From positions 1 through 5,622 of the forward strand of contig DASZVN010000191.1 of NCBI GenBank assembly GCA_035547055.1: a DNA stretch of 5,622 bases, read 5' to 3'. Source of the DNA: DASZVN01 sp035547055. Its GTDB lineage: Bacteria > Pseudomonadota > Alphaproteobacteria > Rhizobiales > Methylopilaceae. The position numbers and the translations under genes were made by a program. Positions 5,486-5,622 of this stretch are shown here, piece after piece. The notes beneath the pieces were generated by a model. The model did not search any database. It saw only the letters and a program-made list of their open reading frames with translations, and was not told the DNA's origin. The stretch's first letter is position 1. Every line of letters starts with the position of its first letter.

Positions 5486-5622
5486 GGTCTGGACTCAATT
5501 GAGCCAGTAGGCGCATGCGGCTGCGATGAAGACGCCGGAGAGATAGTTTCGGGCGAGTTTGTCGTAGCGGGTGGCGACGCGTCGGAAGTCCTTGAGCCTG
5601 CACCACATGCGCTCGACCCGGT
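5486..5622 (-). mobile_element. IS5-family insertion sequence, one end (partial)
   Basis: The transposase stop lies 9 bp from a likely IS end: plus-strand CTAG (5482-5485) followed by GGTCTGGACTCAATTGAG. Some IS5-family subgroups (IS427-like) insert at CTAG/TA targets, which places the terminus at about 5486. The terminal inverted repeat cannot be confirmed because the other end is outside the window. CTCAATTGAG (5494-5503) is a perfect palindrome covering the transposase stop. Confidence 0.6.
5495..5622 (-). CDS. IS5-family transposase, C-terminal fragment (N-terminus off window)
   Basis: The last 41 residues read RVERMWCRLKDFRRVATRYD followed by KLARNYLSGVFIAA and end AYWLN before TGA (5495-5497). 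This is the characteristic DDE-transposase C-terminus of IS5/IS427-type elements: the Glu of RVER is the third catalytic acid, and Glu-6-Lys (ERMWCRLK) matches the family spacing. The gene enters the window at 5622; whether it is intact or split into two frames upstream cannot be seen. Confidence 0.85.
   Translation of the reverse strand, partial: RVERMWCRLKDFRRVATRYDKLARNYLSGVFIAAACAYWLN

Overview
The window looks like chromosomal DNA of a high-GC alphaproteobacterium, probably Hyphomicrobiales (Bradyrhizobium or Rhodopseudomonas-like). This is inferred from the strong G/C third-position bias, the style of the EF-P/EpmA/EpmB proteins, and two palindromic repeat types (a CTCACCCGG...CCTCTCCCC type and a CGTCATTGCGAG type) that I recall from these genomes. 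No database search was possible.

Left part (1-1399): a divergent pair. An amidohydrolase-2 family metal-dependent hydrolase lies on the minus strand (N-terminal 259 residues only, running off the window start), and a MarR-type regulator lies on the plus strand. Their 84-bp intergenic region carries a 25-bp inverted repeat that overlaps a perfect TTGACA -35 hexamer of the hydrolase promoter. This is a clear candidate MarR operator controlling both genes.

Centre (1421-4679, minus strand): a tightly packed operon transcribed epmA -> epmB -> D-2-hydroxyacid dehydrogenase. epmA and epmB overlap at TGATG, and epmB and the dehydrogenase overlap at GTGA. epmA encodes the truncated LysRS-like EF-P ligase and epmB the radical-SAM lysine 2,3-aminomutase. 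A RIME/RPE-like palindromic element of 93 bp (exactly 31 codons) sits in frame inside the 5' end of epmB.

Right part (4804-5373, plus strand): efp, divergent from epmA, encodes elongation factor P with the modifiable Lys34 in the HPGKGTP loop. Substrate (EF-P), beta-lysine maker (EpmB) and ligase (EpmA) therefore sit together; epmC is not present in the window. Downstream of efp are a second palindromic repeat (5381-5474) and the end of an IS5-family insertion sequence whose transposase (minus strand) is cut by the window edge.

The functional systems are known families. The points most worth following are the in-frame repeat in epmB, the translationally coupled dehydrogenase in the EF-P modification operon, and the MarR operator.
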